A DNA stretch of 64,000 nt from Pseudomonas fluorescens NCIMB 11764 (lineage in GTDB: Bacteria > Pseudomonadota > Gammaproteobacteria > Pseudomonadales > Pseudomonadaceae): assembly GCF_000293885.2 (NCBI RefSeq), contig NZ_CP010945.1:5600001-5664000 (forward strand), in the 5' to 3' direction. The translations under genes were made by a program, and so were the position numbers. Shown one piece after another: positions 8,485 through 17,162 of this stretch (positions within the stretch are counted from its first letter, which is position 1; the number at the start of each line of letters is the position of its first letter). A model generated the notes under the pieces. It did no database searches and was not told the origin of the DNA. It saw nothing but the letters and a program-made list of their open reading frames with translations.

Positions 8485-8904
8485 ATGATCAATCAAATCG
8501 ACACCGTGCTTTACACCGGCAAGACCCACACGACCGGAGGCCGTAACGGCGAGTCGCGAAGTGACGATGGACGTCTCGATATCAAGCTTTCCGCGCCTGG
8601 CTCTTCAGGCAGTGGCACCAATCCTGAACAACTGCTGGCCGCAGGCTGGTCCGCCTGCTTCATCGGCGCCATGGGTAAAGCGGCGGTTGCATTGAAAGTG
8701 ACGTTGCCGACTGACGTCGCGGTCGATACCGAAGTGGACCTGGGCAAGACCGAAAATGCCTTTTTCCTTCAAGCGCGTCTCAACGTGAGCCTTCCGGGCC
8801 TCGATCCAGTTGTCGCACGTTCGCTGGTGGATGCCGCGCACCAGACCTGCCCGTATTCGAAGGCGACCCGTGGCAACATCGACGTCGTGATCAACCTGGT
8901 TTAA
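8485..8904 (+). CDS. ohr: Organic hydroperoxide resistance protein, Ohr
   Basis: 139 residues, the usual Ohr length. It reduces organic hydroperoxides through two redox-active cysteines, Cys58 (AAGWSACF) and Cys122 (HQTCPYS), recycled in the family by lipoylated dehydrogenases. The start YTGKTHTTGGRNGESRSDDG is diagnostic of Ohr rather than OsmC. ATG at 8485 follows AGGA in GCAGGAACCCGCC. The usual repressor gene ohrR is not adjacent, so control must come from elsewhere or be lost. A short hairpin at 8922-8940 separates it from the convergent lipoprotein gene. Confidence 0.95.
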   Translation: MINQIDTVLYTGKTHTTGGRNGESRSDDGRLDIKLSAPGSSGSGTNPEQLLAAGWSACFIGAMGKAAVALKVTLPTDVAVDTEVDLGKTENAFFLQARLNVSLPGLDPVVARSLVDAAHQTCPYSKATRGNIDVVINLV

Positions 8905-8921
8905 CCGTAGCGACAAGCGCG

Positions 8922-8940
8922 GCCTGCCATTGCGGCAGGC
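8922..8940. terminator. Possible hairpin between convergent genes
   Basis: GCCTGCC and GGCAGGC pair around a 5-base loop midway between two convergent stops; no T-run on the plus strand, so termination is only suggested. Confidence 0.35.
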
Positions 8941-8955
8941 TGTGCTGGTGAAAGC

Positions 8956-9291
8956 TTACTGAACGTTTTTCAGCTTGACCACATCACCGGACACCTTGGT
9001 GGTGTAACCGGTCAGGACCCAGGCCCAGAACCAGTTTTCCTGCACCTGGGTGTTGATCAGTGCGTCGCCGCCCTTGGCCTTGATCGCCGCGTCTTGTGCG
9101 CGAACGAAACGGTTGTTCTGGCGGATCGGGATGACACCGAACAGCATAAGGCCGGTGGCGCTCGCTTCGCTGTGGCCAACGACGGTGTATTGGCTGGCAT
9201 CGTATTGCTGGGTTTTCATCGGCGCGCCGGTGCAACCTGCCAGAACCAGACCGAGCAGGGAAACGGCAACCACTTTGCTGAGGTAATTCAC
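8956..9291 (-). CDS. Small lipoprotein, possibly TRL-like family
   Basis: 111 residues from a GTG start at 9291, chosen because GGAG lies 9 bp upstream and the resulting protein starts with a lipoprotein signal (VNYLSKVVAVSLLGLVLAGC, Cys20 lipidated). After the lipobox comes a compact domain: YTVVGHSEASATGLMLFGV, RFVRAQDAAIKAKGGDALIN, VSGDVVKL. This arrangement (a VVG strand, a glycine-rich turn, then an AKGGDAL helix end) resembles the TRL-like or YiaD-neighbour small lipoproteins annotated in Pseudomonas, a recollection I could not check. It is probably outer-membrane anchored with unknown function. Confidence 0.8.
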   Translation of the reverse strand: MNYLSKVVAVSLLGLVLAGCTGAPMKTQQYDASQYTVVGHSEASATGLMLFGVIPIRQNNRFVRAQDAAIKAKGGDALINTQVQENWFWAWVLTGYTTKVSGDVVKLKNVQ

Positions 9292-9645
9292 TGAGTAACT
9301 CCATGGAAAAACGCCCGGGATCCATCTCTCGAGCGGCGCACACTTTACCGGAGGTAGTGGCCAATTGGTATCAGATGTAGCCGCATTATCGCCCGGCGTA
9401 ACGGCCGGGGGGCTTTGATTTTCCGTATGAAGCTGTCGTTCACCGTCCGGGGTCAGAAGAAACCTGTGGCGAGGGAGCTTGCTCCCGCTTGAGTGCGCAG
9501 CACTCACAAAAACCGGCGATGATTGTCAGATTTTGGAGCCGCTACGCAGCCCAACGCGAGCAACATGAACAGCATGACCCCGACACGCGGCATTGCAAAG
9601 GAAGGGGGGAAAACAACGGGCTCATCGGTTTGGCTTAATAATGAA
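9292..9645. other. Intergenic region with a decayed REP element
   Basis: 354 bp. It holds the upstream region of the lipoprotein and the REP-like block at 9463-9563. No gene is supported; short frames here show no ribosome binding site. Confidence 0.6.
9463..9563. repeat. Composite REP element, right end incomplete
   Basis: The left half TGTGGCGAGGGAGC-TT-GCTCCCGCT and the inner AGTGCGCAGCACT palindrome match the copy at 25543-25659 almost base for base, followed by a GATTTTGGAGCCGCTACGCAGCCC-like right arm. The closing GCTCGCCACA seen in the other copy is missing after GCGAGCAA. Confidence 0.75.
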
Positions 9646-10815
9646 TCAGGATTGCCCCTCAAACCGCTTCAACGAAAACGCCGACAGATCCAGGTCGCTG
9701 GAGCCACGCACACACCACTGCGCCACCGCCTCGCCCAACGCCGCAGAATGTTTGAAGCCATGCCCTGAACAGGCCGAGACCACCAGGGTGTTTTTCAAGG
9801 TCGGATGCTCGTCGATGATGAAGTGCGAATCCGGCGTGACGGTATAGGCGCACACCGCTGACTTGACCACCCGCGAGGTCACACCGGCGATCCTGCCGCG
9901 CACCTGCGTCTCGAACATGTCGCACGCTTCGGCGGCGCTGACGGTGCGGTCCAGGGAGTCCGGGGAAGATGCCTCGCGGTACTGTTCCGTCGCGACTTTC
10001 AGGCTGCTCTCGCCGGGTAACGGCGGAAAGCCGTAGTAGGACTGCCCTCGCCCGTGGGTGAAGATGAACGTCGGCGAGACCTGCGCAAACCGGGCGTTCT
10101 CTTCCAGCTCGAACCAGAACAGTTTCTGCCGACACACCCGCAACAACCGGTCGAACGGTTGACCCAACAAGTCCCGGGACCACATGCCAGCACTGACCAC
10201 GACTTTGTCGGCATGGATCGTTCGCTGGTCGGTGGTGAGGGTGACGCCCTGCTCGTGCGAGGTGATGCCTGTGACGGTTTCACCCTTCAGCAGCGTCGCG
10301 CCGTGTTCCTCGGCGAGCCGCAGTTGCACGGCGATGCAGCGTTCCGGCCGGACAAAACCGCCACTCGGTTCGAAGTAGCCGACGGCGCTGTCCAGCACCG
10401 GGGAGAACTGCGGGAATCGTTGGCGAATCTGTTCGGCGGACAATACCTCATGCTCGATGCCGTAGGTTTTCGCCAGTTGAAAGGTGCGGTGGGTGAAGTC
10501 GCTCGCATCATTGGCGTCATAGTCGGGGCTGGAGGTCATGACCAGCACGCCACACTGCTCGAACAGCGACTCGCCGGACAGTGCTTCGAGTTCGCGCCAG
10601 ATCCGGTGGGAGTTACGGACGACAGGCAGATAAGCCGCGCCTTCCCCGACCGACAGTCGGGTGATACGCGTATCACCGTGGCTGGAGCCCTGGGTGTGGG
10701 GCGGATGGTATCGGTCGACACCGATCACCCTGACGCCGGACTTGGCCAATTGATAGGCCGTCGCAGCGCCCATCGCACCCAACCCGACCACGGCTACTTC
10801 ACACCGATGTTCCAT
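9646..10815 (-). CDS. Sarcosine oxidase / N-methyltryptophan oxidase-like flavoenzyme
   Basis: 389 residues from the ATG at 10815. The N-terminal FAD motif is VAVVGLGAMGAATAYQLAKSG, followed by GSSHGDTRITRLS as in monomeric sarcosine oxidase. Cys322 in VCAYTVTPDSHFIID aligns with the cysteine that carries covalent FAD in that family, and SGHGFKHS closes the flavin site. It would oxidatively demethylate a secondary amine (sarcosine, N-methyltryptophan or similar), releasing formaldehyde and hydrogen peroxide. It is divergent from an amidase, and the pair may process the same N-substituted compound. Substrate specificity cannot be read from sequence. Confidence 0.88.
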   Translation of the reverse strand: MEHRCEVAVVGLGAMGAATAYQLAKSGVRVIGVDRYHPPHTQGSSHGDTRITRLSVGEGAAYLPVVRNSHRIWRELEALSGESLFEQCGVLVMTSSPDYDANDASDFTHRTFQLAKTYGIEHEVLSAEQIRQRFPQFSPVLDSAVGYFEPSGGFVRPERCIAVQLRLAEEHGATLLKGETVTGITSHEQGVTLTTDQRTIHADKVVVSAGMWSRDLLGQPFDRLLRVCRQKLFWFELEENARFAQVSPTFIFTHGRGQSYYGFPPLPGESSLKVATEQYREASSPDSLDRTVSAAEACDMFETQVRGRIAGVTSRVVKSAVCAYTVTPDSHFIIDEHPTLKNTLVVSACSGHGFKHSAALGEAVAQWCVRGSSDLDLSAFSLKRFEGQS

Positions 10816-10999
10816 ATCATCACCGTCCGCAAAATGATCATTTGAGTCTGAAAGCCGATGAAAACTCAAGGACCGAAAAAGCCCTCAGTGCAGGGTGGGA
10901 TCCCGCGGCCATAAAACGCCCCGGCACTGGCAACAACCCCTTCATTGGACATACCATGCCGCGCATTCACTTCTTCCCTATCAAAACGGCGGTAACAGC

Positions 11000-12712
11000 A
11001 TGATCGAGGTCACCGAGGTTTCCATTGCCGAACTGCGCGCGGCGCTCGAATCCGGCCAGACCACTGCAGTGGAACTGGTCCAGGCCTATCTCGCCAGAAT
11101 CGACGCCTACGACGGCGCCGACACGCCCACCGCCCTCAACGCGGTGGTGGTGCGCAATCCCGAGGCGCTCAAGGAAGCGCAGGCTTCCGATAGCCGGCGA
11201 GCGCAGGGCAAAACGCTGGGGCCACTCGATGGCATTCCCTATACGGCCAAGGACAGTTACCTGGTCAAAGGGCTGACCGCCGCCTCTGGCAGTCCCGCCT
11301 TCGCCAACCTGATTGCCTATCGCGATGCGTTCACCATCGAACGGCTTCGCGCCGCCGGGGCGATCTGCCTGGGCAAGACCAACATGCCACCGATGGCGAA
11401 CGGCGGCATGCAGCGCGGCGTTTATGGCCGTGCGGAAAGTCCGTACAACGCCGATTACCTCACCGCGCCTTTTGCCTCCGGTTCGTCCAACGGAGCAGGC
11501 ACTGCCACCGCCGCCAGTTTCGCGGCATTCGGCCTGGCAGAAGAAACCTGGTCGAGCGGCCGCGGCCCGGCCTCGAACAATGGGCTGTGCGCCTATACGC
11601 CGTCCCGCGGGGTGATTTCAGTGCGCGGCAACTGGCCGCTGACGCCGACGATGGACGTGGTCGTGCCGTTCGCCAGAACCATGGCTGACCTGCTCGAAGT
11701 GCTCGACGTGGTGGTGGCGGAAGACCCCGATACCCGCGGCGACCTGTGGCGGATGCAGCCCTGGGTGCCGATTCCGAGTGTCACCTCGGTGCGCCCTGCT
11801 TCCTATGCCGAACTGGCGGCGAAGCCCGATGCCCTCGCCGGCAAGCGCCTGGGTGTTCCGCGCATGTTCATCAACGCCGATCCCGACGCCGGCACCAGCG
11901 AGGCGCCGGGGATCGGTGGGCCGACGGGGCAACGCATCAACACCCGGCCTTCAGTGATTGCTCTCTGGGAAGAGGCACGCAAGGCACTCGAAGCCGCGGG
12001 CGCCGAAGTGATCGAAGTCGATTTCCCGCTGGTCTCCAATTGCGAGGGTGATCGTCCGGGCGCGCCGACAGTGTTCACCCGGGGCCTGGTGTCGAAAGAG
12101 TTCCTGCATCATGAGTTGTGGGACCTGACGGCCTGGGCGTTCGATGATTTCCTGCAGGCCAACGGCGATCCGAAACTGAACCGCCTGGTCGACGTCGACG
12201 GGTCGCTGATTTTCCCCCACGACCCGGGCACCCTGCCCAACCGCGAAGGCGACCTCGTCGCGGGCATGGACGAGTACGTGCGGATGGCCGAGCGCGGCAT
12301 CACGCCGTGGGACCAGATCACTACCGTTCCCGATGGGCTGCGCGGACTTGAACAGACCCGTCGCATCGACCTTGAAGACTGGATGGACCGGCTGGGCCTC
12401 GATGCGGTGCTGTTCCCAACGGTGGCTGACGTTGCGCCAGCGAATGCCGATGTCGATCCGGCCTCCGCCGACATCGCGTGGAGCAATGGTGTCTGGGTCG
12501 CCAACGGCAACCTCGCCATCCGTCACCTCGGTGTTCCAACGGTCACTGTGCCGATGGGCATCATGCCGGATATCGGCATGCCGGTCGGGCTGACCTTTGC
12601 CGGTCGTGCCTATGACGATTCGGCGCTGCTGCGTGTTGCCTCGGCGTTTGAATCGACCGGATCGAAGCGCAAAATCCCGCCTCGAACCCCACCGTTGTCG
12701 ACCGGTAAATAA
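11000..12712 (+). CDS. Amidase-signature family hydrolase with a variant nucleophile loop
   Basis: 570 residues from the ATG at 11000 (GGCGGTAACAGC upstream). The amidase-signature triad can be placed: Lys84 in PYTAKDSY, the cis-serine in GSSNGAGTATAAS, and nucleophile Ser186 in ETWSSGRGPAS. The usual DTGGS before the nucleophile is ETWSS here, so this is an outlying member. It would hydrolyse an amide bond, releasing ammonia or an amine; no signal peptide is visible. At 570 residues it is longer than typical 450-500-residue amidases, with additional sequence in the middle (FLQANGDPKLNRLVD onwards). It is divergent from the sarcosine-oxidase-like gene and followed by a strong terminator. Confidence 0.88.
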   Translation: MIEVTEVSIAELRAALESGQTTAVELVQAYLARIDAYDGADTPTALNAVVVRNPEALKEAQASDSRRAQGKTLGPLDGIPYTAKDSYLVKGLTAASGSPAFANLIAYRDAFTIERLRAAGAICLGKTNMPPMANGGMQRGVYGRAESPYNADYLTAPFASGSSNGAGTATAASFAAFGLAEETWSSGRGPASNNGLCAYTPSRGVISVRGNWPLTPTMDVVVPFARTMADLLEVLDVVVAEDPDTRGDLWRMQPWVPIPSVTSVRPASYAELAAKPDALAGKRLGVPRMFINADPDAGTSEAPGIGGPTGQRINTRPSVIALWEEARKALEAAGAEVIEVDFPLVSNCEGDRPGAPTVFTRGLVSKEFLHHELWDLTAWAFDDFLQANGDPKLNRLVDVDGSLIFPHDPGTLPNREGDLVAGMDEYVRMAERGITPWDQITTVPDGLRGLEQTRRIDLEDWMDRLGLDAVLFPTVADVAPANADVDPASADIAWSNGVWVANGNLAIRHLGVPTVTVPMGIMPDIGMPVGLTFAGRAYDDSALLRVASAFESTGSKRKIPPRTPPLSTGK

Positions 12713-12718
12713 TGGAAG

Positions 12719-12756
12719 AAACGGGATTGGGGCACACGCTCCAATCCCGTTTTTTT
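12719..12756. terminator. Bidirectional terminator
   Basis: AAACGGGATTGG and CCAATCCCGTTTTTTT pair around a 9-base loop. It works on the plus strand for the amidase and, read in reverse, for the small convergent gene ending at 12772. Confidence 0.93.
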
Positions 12757-12771
12757 CAGCCGGTCTACGCT

Positions 12772-13026
12772 TCATCGACCGTGGTAATCCTCCCCCGCGA
12801 CCGCACGCAGATAAGCCTCGTCGCCCTTCGTGCGCAAGTCTCGCCACTCCTCCCAATCGATGATGCCCTGGCGATCCATTTCATCCGCCTGCCGCAGCAG
12901 CTCCTCATGGTAGGCATCCGGGCAGTCCATGCGCAGCGAGCAGTTTTCGAGCGTACGGTGCCAGGCATCCAGGGCCCGAAGTTTTTGCTCCTGGGTTCTC
13001 GTCAGCAGGTTTCTGAATGAATTCAT
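12772..13026 (-). CDS. Hypothetical small charged protein
   Basis: 84 residues from the ATG at 13026 (GGAAA 9 bp upstream). The sequence is soluble and charged: MNSFRNLLTRTQEQKLRALD, then ENCSLRMDCPDAYHEELLRQ, IIDWEEWRDL. It is rich in Glu, Arg and Leu with predicted helices and two cysteines spaced six apart (NCSLRMDC). I recognise no family. A longer frame extends to 13260 but its N-terminal part has no protein-like character. It is divergent from another small gene at 13184. Confidence 0.65.
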   Translation of the reverse strand: MNSFRNLLTRTQEQKLRALDAWHRTLENCSLRMDCPDAYHEELLRQADEMDRQGIIDWEEWRDLRTKGDEAYLRAVAGEDYHGR

Positions 13027-13183
13027 GGCGGCGGTTTCCACGGTCGTTTCTGAATGGAGCGATCGGTGCGACACAGGTTCATCACGCCCGACCAGAGGTG
13101 AGGGGGCGACTATCGTGGGCAAAAAATCTCGAACTCGTGGGTAACCGTCGCATCCAATGTGAAGGCAAACGGAGGTACGCGAC

Positions 13184-13423
13184 ATGAACAGTGATGACCG
13201 TGATAACGCACTCGAATCGCAAACGACGTCAAACGCTCCGCCCATCGATTCGTCGGGCAAACCGGTGAATGTGGTCGAGCGGGATGTGCAGGACAGAAAC
13301 GGTGAAGCCGAAGGTGTCGATCAAGCCATCACGCCCTCTTCCACCCGAACCAAAGAGCAGGACGCCGAGCAACTGCAGCGCAAAATCGACGAGATAGAAC
13401 GCAAGGTTGCCGACGGCAATTAG
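13184..13423 (+). CDS. Hypothetical small hydrophilic protein
   Basis: 79 residues, preceded by a strong GGAGG nine bases before the ATG. It is almost entirely polar: MNSDDRDNALESQTTSNAPP, then a C-terminal helix EQDAEQLQRKIDEIERKVAD with heptad spacing that could form a short coiled coil. The N-terminal 50 residues look disordered. No cysteine, signal or membrane segment. I do not recognise the family; such proteins are common in Pseudomonas accessory DNA. Confidence 0.75.
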   Translation: MNSDDRDNALESQTTSNAPPIDSSGKPVNVVERDVQDRNGEAEGVDQAITPSSTRTKEQDAEQLQRKIDEIERKVADGN

Positions 13424-13491
13424 CCGCGCCGACCTGGTTGGGTCCGGCCGAATCACCGGCGGCGTAACCCGATGCAATGCCGGACATCAAT

Positions 13492-13528
13492 CCCCTGTGA
13501 CAGCTAGCCTGCTAGCTCCCACAGGGGG
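13492..13528. repeat. REP palindrome (GCTAGC class)
   Basis: CCCCTGTG...CACAGGGG ends enclose AGCTAGC-CT-GCTAGCT. This class also occurs at 32850-32926. Confidence 0.8.
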
Positions 13529-13651
13529 GAATGCGCACACATGAAGAGCCAGGTGCTGGCCCCTCGAGAGGCCATTACGTGGGGCTTTTCCAAATGACTC
13601 GCTGTAAGGCGGCCGTTACCGCAGAAACGGAGTTTCTTATTCGCCCGGCGC

Positions 13652-14977
13652 TTACAACAGCGACAAGGTGTAGTTGATGATAAAGCGATTCTGGTCAACA
13701 TTACGCCCCGCATCAGTGTTCGACTTGCCATTGCGCACACTGAACCCAAGCCCCTTGAGCGCCCCCGACTGCAACACATAATCCAGGGTCATATCGCGTT
13801 CCCACTCTGACTGATCACCGGCGTTGCGAACCTTGATATCAGTCCCCTTCAAATACACGATCGACGCTTTCAGCCCCGGCACGCCCAAAGGCGCGAAGTC
13901 ATAGGTGTACTGACCAAAGTTCGTCTGCTCACCCGCACGGGTAAAACTCTGGATCATGCGGTCCGTCGGCAGATAAACACTGCCGCCACCCGCCCCTTTA
14001 TCAACCAGGCTGCCCTGGTTGGGCTGGACGAAGTTACTGCCATCACCCACCTGCTGATGGCCCAGCGACACCGAGTGCCCACCGTTCATATAAGTGATCA
14101 TCGCAACCCAGGTGTTGTTGTCGATTTCACCATTGTTGTCCTCGGTGTAACCGGAAGCGCGGTAGCCTTGTGCGCGGCCAGCGGCGGAACTGTTGGCCCC
14201 GGTCGACGTGGTGCGAAAGTAACGCAGGTCAGTGGTGAACGAACTCTTGCTGTCGATCGGCAGTACATGGGTCAGACCGAAGAAATTCTGGTTATAGAAG
14301 TCCTCCATCTGCGCGAAGTAATACTGTGCTTTCAGATCCTTGGTGATGAAGTAATCACCCCCGGCGAAGTAAAACTTGTTGCTGTCCTGTGTGGCGCCCG
14401 GTACGGACAAACCGGTCCGGTCCGTCGAAGCACGACCGACCGCATGTTCAAGCACACCACTGGTCAGCATCAGCCCATCGATATCATTCGAAGTGATCTG
14501 GGCGCCGGTGAACGATTGCGGCAAGACGCGGGCATCGTTCGACAGCAGGATCGGCAGTTTCGGCAACAACGTGCCGTAGCGGAACTCCGTCTTCGCAATA
14601 CGCATCTTCGCCGTGGGACCGAAGCTGCTCCAGCTTTCGGCTGCACCGTCGCCCTCCGTCGGGATCATGCCGCTACCGACGTGGCGCCCGGCACCACTGT
14701 CCAATGTCACACCCAGCAGCGCCTGAGCATCGAGCCCGAAACCGACCGTGCCTTGGGTAAACCCGGACTCGTAGCGCAGCACAAAACCCTGCGCAGCCTC
14801 CTCGGTTTTCGAGGGATCCGCCGCACCATCGCGGTTATCACTGTTGAAATACAGCGTGCGCATCGAGAGGCTGGCTTTGCTGTCTTCCAGAAAACCGTGC
14901 GCGCCAGAGTCCGCTGCCTGTGCGCAGATCGAACCGGTGGCCAACAAGAGTGCGGTGGGGATTGCTCGCTTGAACAT
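13652..14977 (-). CDS. OprD-family outer-membrane porin
   Basis: 441 residues from the ATG at 14977 (GGAG upstream). The signal peptide (MFKRAIPTALLLATGSICAQ AA) is followed by an OprD domain: GFLEDSKASLSMRTLYFNSD, then KTEFRYGTLLPKLPILLSND and FTGAQITSNDIDGLMLTSG, which are typical of the 18-strand barrel and its constricting loops, ending in the aromatic-containing strand NRFIINYTLSLL. It allows specific diffusion of a small, usually carboxylated, solute through the outer membrane. It lies 144 bp downstream of a gluconate permease gene on the same strand, so a sugar acid is a reasonable guess for its substrate, though specificity cannot be proven. Confidence 0.93.
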   Translation of the reverse strand: MFKRAIPTALLLATGSICAQAADSGAHGFLEDSKASLSMRTLYFNSDNRDGAADPSKTEEAAQGFVLRYESGFTQGTVGFGLDAQALLGVTLDSGAGRHVGSGMIPTEGDGAAESWSSFGPTAKMRIAKTEFRYGTLLPKLPILLSNDARVLPQSFTGAQITSNDIDGLMLTSGVLEHAVGRASTDRTGLSVPGATQDSNKFYFAGGDYFITKDLKAQYYFAQMEDFYNQNFFGLTHVLPIDSKSSFTTDLRYFRTTSTGANSSAAGRAQGYRASGYTEDNNGEIDNNTWVAMITYMNGGHSVSLGHQQVGDGSNFVQPNQGSLVDKGAGGGSVYLPTDRMIQSFTRAGEQTNFGQYTYDFAPLGVPGLKASIVYLKGTDIKVRNAGDQSEWERDMTLDYVLQSGALKGLGFSVRNGKSNTDAGRNVDQNRFIINYTLSLL

Positions 14978-15121
14978 ACGATGCTCCAGGGTGATTTTTT
15001 TATGGTTTTTGAGTTTTGCCCGACCGCAATCCGCCGCTGATACCCAACACCGGCGCGCACGATGACGCGCCCAATAGGTGACCATGAGCGTTGAAACTGG
15101 AGAGCGATCGGAGGGTTCGAG

Positions 15122-16471
15122 CTAGATCAGATAGGAAAGACCTACGGTCAACGCAAAGGCGACCACGGAAATGATGGTCTCCAGCACGGTCCAGGTCTTG
15201 AAGGTCTGGGCGACGCTCATGTTGAAGTATTCCTTGATCAACCAGAAGCCGCCGTCGTTGACGTGGGAAAAGATCACCGACCCCGCGCCCGTCGCCAGCA
15301 CCAGCAACTCCGGATGCGGATAGCCCAGCCCAATGGCCACCGGCGCGACGATGCCCGACGCGGTGGTCATGGCCACGGTGGCGGAGCCAGTGGCAATGCG
15401 CATCAGCGCGGCGAACAGCCAGCCCATCAGCAGCGGCGACAGGTGAAATTCATGGGCCAGACTGACGATCTGATCGGTCACCCCGGCGTCCACCAGAATC
15501 CGGTTCAACCCGCCGCCAGCGCCGACCAGCAGGGTGATGCTGGCGGTCGGCGCCAGGCATTCGTTGGTGAACTTGAGGATCGATTCGCGGTTGAAGCCCT
15601 GGGCGATGCCGAGGGTCCAGAAGCTCAGCAAGGTCGCCAGCAGCAAGGCGATCACCGAGTTGCCGATGAACAGCAGAAACTGGTTGAAGCCGCTGCCCGG
15701 CGTGGAAATCAGGTTGGCCCAGCCGCCGATCAGCATCAGCACCACCGGCAGCAGAATGGTCGCCATGGTGATGCCGAAACCCGGCAGGCTGTCGCGTGGT
15801 TCGCGTTCGAGGAACTGCCGCTCCAGCGGGTTTTCCGCCGGCAATTGAATGCGCGGCACGATGAACCTGGCGTACAGCGGACCGGCGATGATCGCCGTCG
15901 GAATGCCGATCAGAATCGCGTACATCAAAGTCTGCCCGACCGACGCCCCATACACCTGCACCGCCAGCATCGCCGCCGGGTGCGGCGGCACCAGGGCATG
16001 CACCACCGAGAGCCCGGCGACCATCGGCAAACCGACCATCAGGATCGACACCCCGACGCGGCGCGCCACGGTAAAGGCGATCGGTACCAGCAACACAAAA
16101 CCGACCTCGAAGAACAACGGCAGCCCGACCAGGAATGCGATGCAGACCATCGCCCAGTGCGCGTTCTTCTCGCCAAAGCGATCGATCAACGTGCGCGCCA
16201 CCTGCTCGGCACCGCCGGACTCGGCCATCATCTTGCCGAGCATCGTGCCCAGCGCCACCACCAGCGCGATATGCCCCAGGGTCTTGCCGACGCCGGCCTC
16301 GTACGCACCGACCACCCCGGACGGCGGCATGCCGGCCAGCAGCGCGAGGCCGATGGACACCAGGGTGATGACGATGAAGGGATTAAGCCGGTAACGGGCG
16401 ATCAGAACGATCAGGGCAATGATGGCGATGGCGGCATACACCAGCAGCCAATAGCCGAAGGACAGGGTCAT
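15122..16471 (-). CDS. gntP: GntP-family gluconate:H+ symporter
   Basis: 449 residues, about twelve hydrophobic segments. Family marks include ALVPPHPAAMLAVQ (the conserved HPPHPAP-like motif), VALGTMLGKMMAESGGAEQVA, FFEVGFVLLVPI, RIATGSATVAMTTASG and SHVNDGGFWLIKEYFN. GntP proteins import gluconate or related aldonates across the inner membrane with protons. It is transcribed toward the OprD porin gene, and together they could form outer- plus inner-membrane uptake of one sugar acid. No gluconokinase or GntR lies in the window, so the rest of the pathway is elsewhere. Confidence 0.93.
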   Translation of the reverse strand: MTLSFGYWLLVYAAIAIIALIVLIARYRLNPFIVITLVSIGLALLAGMPPSGVVGAYEAGVGKTLGHIALVVALGTMLGKMMAESGGAEQVARTLIDRFGEKNAHWAMVCIAFLVGLPLFFEVGFVLLVPIAFTVARRVGVSILMVGLPMVAGLSVVHALVPPHPAAMLAVQVYGASVGQTLMYAILIGIPTAIIAGPLYARFIVPRIQLPAENPLERQFLEREPRDSLPGFGITMATILLPVVLMLIGGWANLISTPGSGFNQFLLFIGNSVIALLLATLLSFWTLGIAQGFNRESILKFTNECLAPTASITLLVGAGGGLNRILVDAGVTDQIVSLAHEFHLSPLLMGWLFAALMRIATGSATVAMTTASGIVAPVAIGLGYPHPELLVLATGAGSVIFSHVNDGGFWLIKEYFNMSVAQTFKTWTVLETIISVVAFALTVGLSYLI

Positions 16472-17162
16472 GCGGTACTCCTCGAAAGGGTCACGTCGAA
16501 TGGGTTGTGAAACTCATAAAACATTTCGAAGAGCGATTTTCAAACGAGGCGAAAGTAATTTTCGTAGAGGGATAAGGGTTGTCGCGTAGAGGTATGGAGG
16601 GTCGTGGTTTTTGAAATTGGGTCAGGCGGATTTTCATTGCGCCTGCGCTGTTTGCGCTCGGTTTTAAGGTCTGCCAAGTGCGGTATCCGCACCGGTGGTC
16701 ACCGGTTCTGAACAATCGCCACCACAGCCTTATACTTCTTCAGTTCGTCTTCTCTGTGTCAGGAAATCCCTCGACACCCGTGCGCGGTAAAGCGCGCCCG
16801 TGCCAATCGCAAACGTAACCAGCCAAGACCCCAGGCGTTGCCGTCCAGCATCAGATGACGGGTCGTGTTCAATGGCTCCATGGCTGAGGGATTGTGGAGA
16901 ATGTCATGAAAAACAAACTTTTTCGGGGGTTGTATGGGTCTTGCAACAAGGGTGCTGCCCCCCGGTGCCTGGGCTGCAGCGACACGAGCCCTGGCGTCGG
17001 ATGGCGCTGATCACGTCGGTGCTGTTCGTCTGGCATACTCCCGCAGTGGTATAGGATCGGATCGGGTGGCATCCTCGCTGATGGACGGCAGCTACTCCGG
17101 CCAGTTCAACAGCCCGATCGGCAATCAGTAGCGTGTCAACACTTTGAGGGGAATGACCGTCT
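16472..17162. other. Long region between gntP and msrA with no confident gene
   Basis: 691 bp. The left part must carry the gntP promoter on the minus strand. In the right part a 34-codon frame at 16906 has a good ribosome binding site. No hairpin terminator, tRNA or repeat element was found here. Several overlapping short frames cover the middle but none has recognisable content, so this may hold a degraded gene. Confidence 0.5.
16906..17010 (+). CDS. Possible cysteine-containing micropeptide or broken gene
   Basis: 34 codons starting MKNKLFRGLYGSC, with three further cysteines and a TGA stop. GGAG lies 6 bp before the ATG, which is better than chance. In another frame the DNA continues to 17054 with a hydrophobic stretch (RRMALITSVLFVWHTPAVV), so the true product could be frameshifted. 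I do not recognise either sequence. Confidence 0.25.
   Translation: MKNKLFRGLYGSCNKGAAPRCLGCSDTSPGVGWR

Noticed and set aside
15263..16510. Large plus-strand open frame opposite gntP
   Set aside because: His/Arg/Gln-rich shadow of a membrane protein gene; no protein character.
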